From Isoetes taiwanensis (Eukaryota; Streptophyta; Lycopodiopsida; Isoetales; Isoetaceae), in contig JAJEKV010000334.1 in assembly GCA_021234155.1 (NCBI GenBank), forward strand, positions 1 through 64,000: 64,000 nucleotides of DNA. The letters are read 5' to 3'. The notes beneath the pieces were generated by a model. It saw only the letters and a program-made list of their open reading frames with translations, was not told where the DNA came from and ran no database searches. Of this stretch, positions 29,832-41,067 are shown piece by piece. The position numbers were made by a program, and so were the translations under genes. The stretch's first letter is position 1. Each line of letters starts with the position of its first letter.

Positions 29832-29945
29832 AAGGAAGGAAGGAAGGAAGGAAGGAAGGAAGGAAGGAAGTATATTTTAACGTCCCGCGGAGGAAAGAAG
29901 CATCTCCGAAAGCCATCGCATTTAACCAAGTACATATGGGCCTCA
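29832..29945 (-). mobile_element. Short retroposon end with (CTTC)n tail
   Basis: The plus strand shows nine to ten AAGG units (29832-29870) followed by TATATTTTAACGTCCCGCGG. On the minus strand this is GGGACGTTAAAATATA plus (CTTC)n, the same 3' end as the other SINE/LINE insertions here but with a different tail. Only the last 70-80 bases are clear, and the head is not defined. Confidence 0.6.
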
Positions 29946-30060
29946 ATTGAATTAGTCAATATGTTATATTAATGATAAGAAAGATTAGTACACCAAGGTT
30001 GGCCATCCTTGATACAAATCAATTGCTTATTTTGCATGCTTAATGCTTTCTTATATAGTG

Positions 30061-30250
30061 TCGTCGATTCGCGTAGCGAATCGCCATTCTTGCTCAAGAC
30101 GAGCATGCATGCATTGCATGCGTTGCATGCATGCATCGCATGCGTTTTGGGCCGTTCTTCAGGTTGGGCGTTTGCTACTTATTGCGGAGTTCTTCATCGA
30201 CGTTTCATCGGCGCTTCCTCTTCTCTCAGCAGTACCTTATTCTCTTTGAA
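30061..30250 (+). repeat. 190-bp direct repeat, copy 1
   Basis: Nearly identical to 30468-30655: both contain CGCCATTCTTGCTCAAGACG, a run of GCATGCATGCATTGCATGCG type palindromes, TTTTGGGCCGTTCTTCAGG and TACCTTATTCTCTTTGAA. The high CpG and palindrome content is unlike the surrounding AT-rich DNA. No gene was recognised. Confidence 0.9.
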
Positions 30251-30467
30251 TTGTTTCCAGACAGGGGAGGGGCTTCTTCCTGCCTGGTTTGGCCAATTTG
30301 GCGTTGCTTTCCTGCTGTCCTTTCCGGCCTTTAGCCTTCATCCTGTGACCTTCGTCCTCGATCCTAGTTTGGCTCCGGATCCTGCTCCTCCGTAATTCCC
30401 GGCTTAAGGAAGTCCTTTGGTATTCGGGCGCTTTGTTGGTTTCATGCGTGTCGCGGTGCAAGAATGT

Positions 30468-30655
30468 CGTCGATTGGCGTTTAATCGCCATTCTTGCTCA
30501 AGACGAGCATGCATGCATTGCATGCGTTGCATGCATGCATCGCATGCGTTTTGGGCCGTTCTTCAGGTTGGGCGTTTGCTACTTATTGCGGAGTTCTTCA
30601 TCGACGTTTTCGGCGCTTTCCTCTTCTCTCGCAAGCATTACCTTATTCTCTTTGA
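30468..30655 (+). repeat. 190-bp direct repeat, copy 2
   Basis: Second copy, starting about 407 bp after the first. It differs mainly in the first 25 bases and in short gaps near the end. The pair could be tandem promoter monomers of a LINE or short LTRs of a miniature element; neither is proven. Confidence 0.9.
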
Positions 30656-30886
30656 ACCCACCCTCCCCCCTTCTTTGTTTTTATATTTTGTACAAGTTCT
30701 TTTATCATGTTTTTCCACCGATTGGGTGATGCTTTTTTCCACCTATTGGGTGATGCTATTCTTTGGTATGTTTCTCGTTTGTTGTGTTGGTGATGTGCAG
30801 GTACAGGTTGGCGAGCGCCATCCGTTTTGACTTCTCCATGCGGGGGTTTTTGGGAGCGATTCTATGCCTTACGTTTGTCTAAGCCC

Positions 30887-30971
30887 CTTGCCGAAGGCTT
30901 ATCACTAGGGTTTTTCCTCGAAAACCCGAAAGGGCGGGGTTTTTTAATCCCGGTGATAAGCTTTCGGCAGG
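30887..30971. repeat. Long inverted repeat (hairpin)
   Basis: CCTTGCCGAAGGCTTATCAC and GTGATAAGCTTTCGGCAGG are near-perfect inverted arms. They enclose AGGGTTTTTCC and GGGCGGGGTTTTTTAATCCC. The central part resembles the 3' untranslated region of the LINE fragment at 23285-24067 and of the copy at 35.4 kb. Confidence 0.75.
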
Positions 30972-33900
30972 TACATCAGCCACTCATCTATTAGCATTGT
31001 ATTTGTTTTTGGGGTCCAAATGATATAATTGGATTTTCCCTTTATTTTTCGTGGGTAGTTCGCATGTGTGCGGCTATCCACTGTCCACCATTGTAGAAAT
31101 CTGCTGAGAATACGTTCATTGGGTGTCACTGCATGGTCACCTATATGGTAAGAACAGTCAAAACTTGCCTTTTGTCATTCAAAAATTTCAGTTTTTAGCA
31201 AGTCCTTGAACATCATGGCAAATCAACTTAGTATTTTGGTTCTGCATTGAAGGTTGCCGTATAGAAAATAGGATCAACATCCCACTCTATGACTGTCTAT
31301 TAAAATGCTGCAAACTTCCACAACTATACATGCTACATTTTGACGTGCTTCGAGCTCTTGCTCAGTTAGGTTATTCATTGTGACGCTTATAGGTCACCCG
31401 TGGATTCTTTTGATGAGAAAGAAAATTGAAATTCATTCAGAATGTTCAACTGCTCTGATTATGTTGCAAAAATGTTGTACAACAAATGATCTCTACCTAA
31501 ACATGGAATATGTAGCATAATAACAGGGGGTTTTTTTTGTATTTTTGTACGATTTTTCCAATGGTTTTTATATGATTTGATGGGCGTATTGCACAAGGCC
31601 TACTAATTAGTATATCTAGAGTGCGCATTGTATTTGCATAGGCTTGAATGAATTTTAATGCCTCTTTTCAATAGTGTAGACCCATATATCATATATTTCT
31701 CCGTTAAGTTCTATTTTTCGTATTACATTTTATTTTGCTCGACATGCAAAGCTCGAGCAGCTCATTTTAGGGTTCTTGTTAACTCCAAAATTAGGTCTCT
31801 AGGTTATGGTTTTTGCTGTAAGGGATCTCGATCTCGAAAATCAAAGCAAAATCTGCCGAGTTTGTGGTGATTCAGTGCAGCTTTATTATAATCCCACAAC
31901 TCAAATCTTCGGCTTGATTGATTAACCCGTTGGAACATAGATTTGGCGTCAGAAAAAAGAGGTATAAAAGCTAATCCGACAGAATGGAGAAGGTCTCTAG
32001 GTTTTGTTTGTGCCGTTTGGTTATTGGAGCTCTGGACAAAACATAGGCATTCAATTCAGCTGGAGATTTCGTCCTTGTTATACGGTGAACTAGCTTCCAC
32101 AAAGGTATTCAATTTTTGCATTTCTTATGCCAGCCATTCCCGCCATATTCCAGATGGATTTGGACGAGTCCAAACAGTTGCAGTTGGATTTGGACTGAGG
32201 GTACTGGCAGTAAGAGCCGTGATCACAAAGCGTGTCGGTTTTGCATCCGCTTTTTGTAAGCGCCATGTTCGAATGTCGAAACCCTAAAGAGTCAATCATA
32301 CGCACTTTAGCGTATGAAAGGGGGTCGAACCGGGTACATGCCAACGGATCTAGAATGTGGCTTCGGTGGTGGTACTCACTTCAAACGTGGCGATTCGACT
32401 ATATCCGCAGGTATTTCCTCGCAAATGTGTTTGATAAGACTTGAGTTTAGAACATGTTATGGAAATTGTAGGGAATTCATGCAAAGGATCGATCCCGCTG
32501 GCGCCTTCATGATACAGTGCTCTAAGAATGACAACTGATGGAAATGGGGACTTTTTAACAGACAAAAAAACCAAATACAGTTCGCTCTAGAGCGTGGCAT
32601 TCCTGCAATGGTTGCAATTTTGGGAACAAAGCTGGTTGCCTTATCCCACCCAATCATTTGATATTGTGCATTGTTCACGTTGTCGAGTTGATTGGCATGA
32701 AGATGGTAAGGTTCAAGATGTGATTTATGGTCTTGTTTGGAACTGTTTTTGGTCTCCTCTTAGCATTTGCACGTGGATACATCTGTGAAATGGAAAGAGA
32801 GAATTACTTCCTTGTTTTCTCCGTTATGGACGTCTTATAAAAGGGACATCTTATGGACATCTCCCCGTGGCTCCGGCATCTATCGGAGGTCCATGTAGTT
32901 TGTTGTCCCAAAGAGTGTAAATCTTGAATTTTGTCATATTGAGATCCCGAGGCAGCTCCAAGTTCCATTTGTTTCATGCAGCCCTAATCAAAGATGCATG
33001 GCTGAATCATTCTCGCAAATGATATGACACTCCTTGGTAATAGTCAAACCATCGATTGAAGTTGGCATGATGGGATTGCAAAAGGAAGTTCATTTTTTTA
33101 AGACTTAACATTTTGTGCTTTTCAAGGGATGCACCGATGGCATTCAAAAGTGGGTTTTCCATTATATGTACGAAGGAGAGATGAAACCATCCGTGGGTTC
33201 TACTAGAGGATTGATTCTTCCGTAATTGGAGGACCGCATTTTCTTTTCGTTTGAGTTCCATTCTCGCTTAAAGCACCTCAAAGATACCCCACGTTGAGGG
33301 CTTAACGAACTTTACTTGGTAACCCGGTTGCCCAAGAGCTATGCTTAGTGGCTTTGTAGAGAGATTTATAGCCTACGACAATTAAAGAAAGCATGTGTCT
33401 TCATAGAGATTCTCACCATGAGAGGCTGGTGGGTAAGGACAGGTTGTTTTGGAGTATTATAATTTTCTCCTTACTTTCCGATTGGAGAGTACCACTTATA
33501 AATCCTCCATGTAAGTCCAAGAGGGAGAATGCCGAGAGGAGGTTACGATTCCCAAAATCTGATTGCAGTGTGTCTTGAATGAAGTTGTATTAGGTTTTTA
33601 TAGAATAAAACATCGCCAGTAGCATCATGGTGCTGCAAAATGGCATTATAATGTAGGGGCAGTAAAAGAGTTCTGCACTTGACTTTGTAACACTTCTTTT
33701 GATTTATTTTCTTTGCTCTTGTTTTCTCTTTCTTTAGCACTTTAGCCTCGTGCAGTGTTGAGAATAATGACCAAAGTCAGCATGGCCAATGTGTGGCTTT
33801 TCTTGTCATCTAACAGGCTTGGAAAAGAAAATCAAAATAAGAAACTTTGATACATAGCCTAGAATTCGGGATCTTTTTTGAGATTTGGCAAAGTTGGCTC

Positions 33901-34198
33901 GTATTTGTTAACCTAGAATCCAGATTTTTTTTCGAGATTCAGCAAAGTTGGTTCTTATTTGTTGAAGCTCATTCTTCCGTTCTCACTTATTTCATTTACT
34001 TCATGTAGTAGAATATTTGCTATGCTCGTATTTTCTACCACCTTATTGTAATTTTGGTAAGCTCCCATGATCGAATGCAGATCGAATGCAGAAACCATAA
34101 AGTAGCCCTAATATCCGGCTACATGTTTTGCATGTTTTACATGTTTTTATGTATGTTTGCTTTTTTTAGGGCCCGAAGGGCCCAAATTTTTTTTTTAG
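30972..34198. other. No gene recognised
   Basis: Several open frames of 60-114 codons, none with a family I know and none with consistent codon or promoter support. A B-box-like GGTCGAACCGGG at about 32325 could be another SINE remnant, but no head or tail could be defined. Confidence 0.45.
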
Positions 34199-34657
34199 TA
34201 CAACAACCAACACATAACTATCATTAACATGAATTAACACAACCATTGGGTCTAACACATTTAAATTAAAATCCCCCTTAAACCCCCTTTGGTTTGGGTG
34301 CATATTCACACGGGGGGTGACTCCGGGCAACGAGAGCTATTGGATAGGCATATTCACCCCTTATTCCTTAATCTACACCGTACGTAAAATTCCTCGTTTG
34401 TGGGGTATGCAAGTACAAAATTTGCTATACTGTATAACAAGATTTGCAAAATACTATAAGATTTCAACTAAAATACAATATGGTGTGGAATTTATACGTG
34501 CAAAACATAATTATAAGGGCTCTCGCTGCCCTACGTCACCCCCCGTGTGAATATGCACCCAAACCAAAGGGGGTTTAAGGGGGATTTTAATTTAAATGTG
34601 TTAGACCCAATGGTTGTGTTAATTCATGTTAATGATAGTTATGTGTTGGTTGTTGTA
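34199..34657. mobile_element. MITE with terminal inverted repeats of about 140 bp
   Basis: The left end, from TACAACAACCAACACATAAC (34199), is repeated as an exact reverse complement at the right end (to 34657). The match is perfect for about 120 bp by eye and then continues with a few mismatches through CGAGAGC, leaving a spacer of only about 180 bp. A TA at each edge may be the target duplication. There is no coding capacity. The size fits a non-autonomous DNA transposon; the superfamily cannot be fixed because the target duplication is so short. Confidence 0.9.
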
Positions 34658-35399
34658 ACCATAAACCTTTCGGGACTTACTCGTTCATGAAGTACCTTTC
34701 CAAATTTTATGCTCCACGTTGAAAATCCATGAAGGATAGTGTTGGTAAGATAAAAAAAAATTGCAAGATCTTTTAAAAAAATGTTCAAGACAAAAATGGG
34801 AGATGAGAAATCATTTTATTCTAGTATCAAAGATAACACATGGAACACCAATCAATCTACATGGTAGAAAAGATAGGTTACAATGTTTTCCAATGCAATA
34901 GTGTGCCTTCAAATTAATTGGATATGCTAGCCATCATAGAAAAGAGAAGCAAGGACAATTGTTTATGCCAAACGAAATGGAGGTTCTCATTGGAATTGCA
35001 TGTACTATAATTGTATGAGAAAATTAAGGAGACAATGTCATGATTTACATCTCTAGCAACCATGTTCATTGATCAAGTTTAGACTTATTGTGCATGCTTA
35101 GGAATAGCACCATAGATATATGGGCTGGTTCAATTGCTTCAACCTAGAACTTTGAAGACAATTCCTATGCTTCAGCATGCTCTAAACCTCAAACAATCAT
35201 ATGCTATAAATATCTTTGAAAACTCATTTTGCCAATGTTTGCCAAGCAGCCAATTTAATTTTTGTAAGAGGACACCTTTGCCTTCCGAAGTTGCCCCGCT
35301 TTTGAGATAGTCCGGAATCATTTTTTGACCTTAGCATTCCATTCCACGCTTCCACAACTTCTCAGAGCACCATCTGTGCATGACTTGGCATTATACATA

Positions 35400-35618
35400 C
35401 TTGAGGTTCTAGATAAACGTCTGCAATTACTGAGTCCTCAGTAGTCATTATCTCCGCTTGTCTAGTATCATCATTCGCAAAGGTTTTTCCTTGAAACCCT
35501 TTCGAGGCGTGGGGTTTTTAATCCTAGTAGTAATGATTGTACTAGCCCATTGTATGGGTCCCATGACCTATTGGTCCTCGTGGACGTTAAAAAACTATTC
35601 TATTCTATTCTATTCTAT
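35400..35618 (+). mobile_element. LINE 3' end copy with (TATTC)n tail
   Basis: Plus-strand copy of the 3' part seen at 23285-24067. It contains GGTTTTTCCTTGAAACCC, GGGGTTTTTAATCC, TGGGTCCCATGACC, CTATTGGTCCTCGTGGACGT and a tail of five TATTC units (35594-35618). The left border is uncertain. Confidence 0.7.
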
Positions 35619-37660
35619 CCGGAGAAAGTTACAAAGTACAATGGGGACTAAAAACTCGATTGGAGAGAATGTCCACCGAGCAAAACCATCCCACTCAAAT
35701 ACAACATCTAAACAATATGAAGAGCAAGCAAAGAGATTTCTATTGCCAAGGAAGGTTTGCATCCATGAAAAATATAATATACATGAAAGATAACCTACAT
35801 GTAACATTATTCTACTTAGACAACAATACTTTATAACAGTAACACAGATATGAAGTTTATGCTAGTAAGAACTAAGCAGATTTCTTGGTATCCTTTTCAA
35901 TAAGACCATACAACCTATATAAGAGAATATGTCATTTCTCACATTTTCAACTATTTTAAAGGCTTATTTGGGGAAATGTAATGTCTCTTTCTACGAACCA
36001 AAGAAGCATACTTGAAATGTCATATGGTCTACTTACGTGTCGTCATGGCTAAACTTTATAATATCCACTTGAATTCATCAATAAACATCATCAACTATAA
36101 TCACCGCGGAGTTTTGGACCCATAATTGTGGAGTTGGACTCAACTTTTTATGCTCTAATGTGTTAATCCGACCATTGTACATCATGTTTGAATTCCAAAA
36201 CTTGCATGGTTACACCCTAATTACACTATATGTAAGTTGATAAGAGTTGTATTCTATGTAGATATAAGTAGAACGCATCATTTATTACCCTCATGGTATT
36301 ATGGATGTTTGTTATTGGAGCAATTTTAACCTATACGTTTGTCCAGAATTCTATATCTTAGATTCTTTTAGTAAATATTGAGGTTAACATGACTTATGAA
36401 CACTCCAAAAAATCTCATGAGAGTATACATCGTATAGTTAGCAACTCATGGCCACAAGAATCAAAAATAATTCTTGAACCTCAAACAACTTTTTTGGTCA
36501 AAATAGAATTTGGCGGCTTCCACCAATGTCAGATGATAGCAAGAAAACATGGGAACATAAAAAACATAGAACTCAATATGTTCTATGATAATCAGGCAAA
36601 TACCTCCAACTTTAGGAAGGTTTAAGTCACTTTATGCTAGAAATAGAAGAAGGCAGTTCAGGACTGGTGCAGAAACTGACAAATTCTCAAATGTTTGAGC
36701 AATCACTACAAGGTATAGGCGATCTTATTGGTCCTGAGATTCTCAGAGGTCATTATGAAGCAAGTCAAGACTCAAACGGCGGTGGTATATTACAAAATTG
36801 ATTTTTTTTTTTGTAAATTGCATGTGTTTAAGTGGCAGAGGTCATGTGGGCTAGTTCTGGTCCATGGATCAGGAATGGTCCCAGAGACAGGTCTAGTATT
36901 AAGGCTAACAAACCCGGCGATCTGATTCGATGACCCGGGCTAGCACCGATATATGCCCTGGATCCAACATATTTAACATTCGCCAAGAGACTCATGACTG
37001 GGGCTTTTGATTTCTAAATTTTGGACATGTGCTCTTTATATTAGGCAACCAACTAAACAAACTTTCGAACTTAAGATATTGGTAACAAGAAGCATCTTGG
37101 CCTACTTAGGTAAGTTTTGAAAGAATAAACATAAAGCTTTTGATGAGCTAAAAAAGCTACAACATTGGCAGTCTAACTTAAGTGCATCTGACTTAGGTAG
37201 ATCATATGATGCATACAATTTAGGTAAATCATATGAAGCATAAAACAGATGCTTACATGCAAACCTAGGGGTTATGGTATTATAGAAAAGTCAAGAAATT
37301 GCATAAAAAACGCATAAGCCATCTTTTGTTCTTTCCGTTGAAAGATGCCAAACCTTTTTCAACAACCAAAAAATAATAACAAAATACAATAAAACTACAA
37401 TATGGATTGATCCAATTGAGCACCATTTATGCATAAGAGAATATCTAAATGTAGACTTGTCAAATCAATTCAATGTTCTTCTCTTCTTTTGATCAAGAGA
37501 AGAATAATGATAAGCCATAACAATTTTATCATGTATTGATCAAGGACAAGCTCGCTTACAGTGCTTTTCAAAGACATGCAACCCTCTTTTTCCAAGGGAC
37601 CACAATAGTCAACCAGATATAAGGTGAAAAAAGTTTTTTTTGTGCAATTTTAGCCATGCT

Positions 37661-37662
<2 letters not shown>
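35619..37662. other. No gene recognised
   Basis: AT-rich sequence with short frames only; no family recognised on either strand. Confidence 0.5.
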
Positions 37663-37692
<30 letters not shown>

Positions 37693-37850
37693 AGATAAGA
37701 TAAGATAAGATAAGATAAGATGAATTTTTACGTCCACGGGAACCCAATGGGTTATGGGACGGCACATGCAAGGGCAACAACCCATCTAAAGCCCGGGGAC
37801 TAGGCCCCATCACCAAACACAATAACCAGATATTAAAAGGCTACCAAGAA
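37663..37850 (-). mobile_element. SINE-like insertion with (TCTTA)n tail
   Basis: The plus strand shows about twelve TAAGA units (37663-37721), then GAATTTTTACGTCCACGGG. Read on the minus strand this is GTGGACGTAAAAATTC plus tail, preceded by GTCCCATAACCCATTGGG as in the LINE copies at 24.0 and 35.6 kb. AATAAGATAAGATAA also occurs on the far side (about 37849), so the tail motif resembles the target site. Confidence 0.65.
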
Positions 37851-38755
37851 TAAGATAAGATAATGCTAGTGGTAAATTTATGCTTCTAAAATTATCTAGA
37901 CATAGCCAGTCCAAGGATTGGAAGGTCATTGATCTAGAATAATTGCTGCGCCTCCCTTGTACACTGCCCATTTCTTTTGCAAGCGGGCTGCCCTCATCTT
38001 GCAGAGCTCCTCCTTACGGTTACACAATTGAAGAGGGGAGAGGTCCTCCTGTACTGAGAAACTAGTCCCTCTGAGATGGTTTCCATGTCAAGAACATGTG
38101 TTTGCTAAGAGTGTCTTGAAACCGAACCAAAAGATGGCGAGGACGCATCGGTCTTGCCGCTCCCACCCTAGTAGCGTGTGAGACAACTCCACCAACCTTC
38201 ACATGCATGACATCGGTGAAAAAAATGCAAAGCAAAGATCCATTTCGAAAAGGGCATCATCTTTTGCCTCTGCAACCTCTATAATTATATGCAAGTTCAG
38301 GCTCCTGGTAACAAAAGATACTGAGGCAGCCTGCTCCTGTCTACTAGTTTGACACTGCGACTCCTGGTCCCCTTGGGATTGTGGAGATGTCAGCAAGCAA
38401 AGTTTGTTGGCTTGCTGAAGAGTCCCAAACAATGGTTAACAATCAAAACTGAAGTCAATCACACAAGAAGAAGTAGTGCACAATAGTCTCAACCCTTTGT
38501 ATGCACAAAGGACAGAGATCTGAAACTCGATGATTAATATTATGAACCAGCTTGTTGACTTTGGATCATCTATTTTGCCACCATAGAGTTGTCACCTTGC
38601 GATGGATTAACTTCATATCCAAACAACTTTTCAATGCGGTTAAAAGACATAAAGTAACTTATCCCACACCCATAGCAGTTGAGGGACTTGAAGATGTCAC
38701 TTATTAGATGGAGATAATGTTCAATAGTCAATAAGCAACTTACATATAAAAGACA

Positions 38756-38890
38756 GATAAATAGATAGATATTATTTAACGTCCACATAGGGCCATGAGA
38801 TAGAACTATACATAGTGCAACTCTGGACAGTCTTGAACTCGAGACATAGTTATTCTAGAACGAATGTGTTACTACTAGACCAAAAAGAGA
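38756..38890 (-). mobile_element. tRNA-derived SINE with (ATCT)n tail
   Basis: On the minus strand, the head TGGTCTAGTAGTAACACATT is a clear box A. TCGAGTTCAAGACTG is a degenerate box B about 30 bases later. The body ends GTGGACGTTAAATAAT, followed by ATCT units. Total length is about 130 bp. It is the best-preserved pol III head among the insertions with this 3' end. Confidence 0.75.
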
Positions 38891-39590
38891 AGAGGCGCTC
38901 CGCTCTGATGCCTTCTTGGCACAACTATACAGATATTTCAATCTGCAGTAGAGGAGTATATAGAAATAACTCAAGCGATCTGAGCCCAAATTGCTCCAAA
39001 GGCATCAATATAAGAGGAGCTTGATCGAGAATGCTTTCCATGGCAAGAGGTGGCGATTCATTTAAAAATAAGTTTATTGTCGCAACTAGTTCAACAATTG
39101 AAGAAGAGCATCCACCACCTCAAGAATGTATACATACAACGCCACCTTTGATTTTTTAAAAGTGTGGAATGCAGGAGGCAATATCTGATAATAGTTCATG
39201 CTCATCTAAAAGTTGGACAAAGCAAAAGCATATATGGTGTTCATTCTCGATACCATATAGCTAGCAAATAGTCTCATCTCTCATGGCAATTGCAGTTATC
39301 CTCACATATATAATTCAAACTTAGGTGAGATCGATATTGATGCAATAGCTATAAGCTTCTCCCTAGACAGAGAAACAAACAAATAGTCTTGTGGTCCATG
39401 TCCCAAAGAAGGATACAATTGTACATGGGAATGAATGGGGTTTGACTTGGGCCAAAGCATGTGCATCCATAGAGTTCGGGAACAAAACTATTAAGATATT
39501 GCTAAAGAAGCTTAGGGTCCATCATTTCAAACACTCCAACCTCATGACTCTCTCATAGTAAAAGTTGGAATTACATGTTAGGAAGACTCA

Positions 39591-40085
39591 AAGAATAGAA
39601 TAGATTTTTTAACATCCACGAAGAGCGATATTCCCACGAAATGAATGCAAAGCATGTAAAGATTATTGTATACTAGCAGCTGTATATGCCATAAGCACGA
39701 CGTCATCAATATACATAAGCTCCCTGAGGAAAGCTTGTGCCAAAATTTGATCCCAAACATCATGATTATCAAACCATGCTTCCAATTGGTATATCCATAA
39801 GCTAGAAAATGTAGGAGAAAGAGGACAACCTTGTCGCGCTCCAATGTTGTTATTGATTTTAGTACTTGATGGTCGAAACTTAGCAAATGCCCTCTTGTAA
39901 TGTTTGTAAATTGCGTTTTGAAGATCTTTTGGAACTTCAAATAAGCTCACAAGATACTGTATTAAAGATGGAGGATTGCAAAGATGGGAATGGACATCTT
40001 GACATGCCCCTTTTGATTGACTTGTGTTGTATGTTCCAATGGTCGCTTTTTTATGTTCAACAAAGCACCACGGTATGTACATGTC
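39591..40085 (-). pseudogene. LINE reverse transcriptase fragment with its own 3' tail
   Basis: Minus-strand translation: LQNAIYKHYKRAFAKFRP, then ARQGCPLSPTFSSLWIYQLE and ELMYIDDVVLMAYTA. This is the non-LTR RT palm (RQGCPLSPTLF..YIDELE, YADDVVLLA) with YIDD in place of YADD. About 50 bases after the RT ends comes CGTGGATGTTAAAAAAT and a short (CTATT) tail (39591-39604 on +). The copy therefore has an internal deletion that joins RT to the 3' end, tying this 3' end family to a LINE. Confidence 0.8.
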
Positions 40086-41067
40086 CTTGCTTCTCTATTT
40101 TGCTATTTTATATATGGTTATTTTGTTCTACTCGACTCTATATTCTTGTATGAATAGAATACAGAGAAATATATCCTGAAAGGAGGTGGCTAAATAAATG
40201 GGCATCTAGAGTTCTTATTAAAACCGTTTGATAAAATACAAGACTGTGGGAATGTAAGTATTATCTATGTAGCATATATTGCATCTATTCATTTCAATCC
40301 AATTCTCTGTCTGTTTGTGTGTAATGTCTTGTAGGCCTTAATTATGAAAGCAAATGATAAACTCTAGGGGATGGATGACAATGACAAAATAAAAGAATTC
40401 CTCTTCTTAATGGTTATTGGGCTTGTAGACAAAAAGAATGTCCATTGGTCTCGTCAATTTGACTGATACAAAAGGGAAGGAAAAAAACTACCAGTAAGAA
40501 ACAAACTCTTCTACAGTTTTTTATTTGGAAGATGTACCCCACTTTGAAAGGTTTTATTCTAGATGACGCCACATGTGCCCATGAGGAATGCATGAATCCA
40601 AAAAGAAAAAAACAAAATGGGCAAAATAGAAAAATGGGAAGGACAAAACATAAAGGAAAATAAGTGCATGGCATTACCTATGGCCTAAAACAATATGGCA
40701 ATTGCAAGGGGAATTCCTAATGGAAATTTGCGTGCATCCCTGTGATTCGATAGACCCTTGTTAGAGTTTGAAGGGAACATACAAAGTAGAACTGATTTCC
40801 ATGACATAGGACCATGAAGTCGAGCCGCCCATTGAGGAGCTATTCTTAGCTAATGCTAGCCTTTGAAATGGGTTCCCCAGCCTCAACTAAAAGTTTGCTC
40901 TTCTATACAAGTTGTCTAAGACTCTTCTATACATGGAAAAGATTTTCTTATTCTGTCTTATCTTATTATAAGGCATGTTCCAAGGTTAAGTTTTATTACA
41001 GGACCCGCAATCAACCAGTAACGAGTTGCAGAATATAAAGGAATGGTTCGAGCTTAAAGGCATTGCC
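40086..41067. other. No gene recognised; upstream region of carboxylesterase
   Basis: AT-rich. No strong TATA box could be assigned with confidence to the carboxylesterase start. Confidence 0.45.

Noticed and set aside
29832-29870. CRISPR-like or other regular arrays among the short repeats
   Set aside because: All short arrays are simple microsatellites or head-to-tail minisatellites without unique spacers, and the genome is plant-like.
31943-32287. A 114-codon plus-strand gene
   Set aside because: No recognisable domain, no TATA or start context, and overlapping frames on both strands of similar length.
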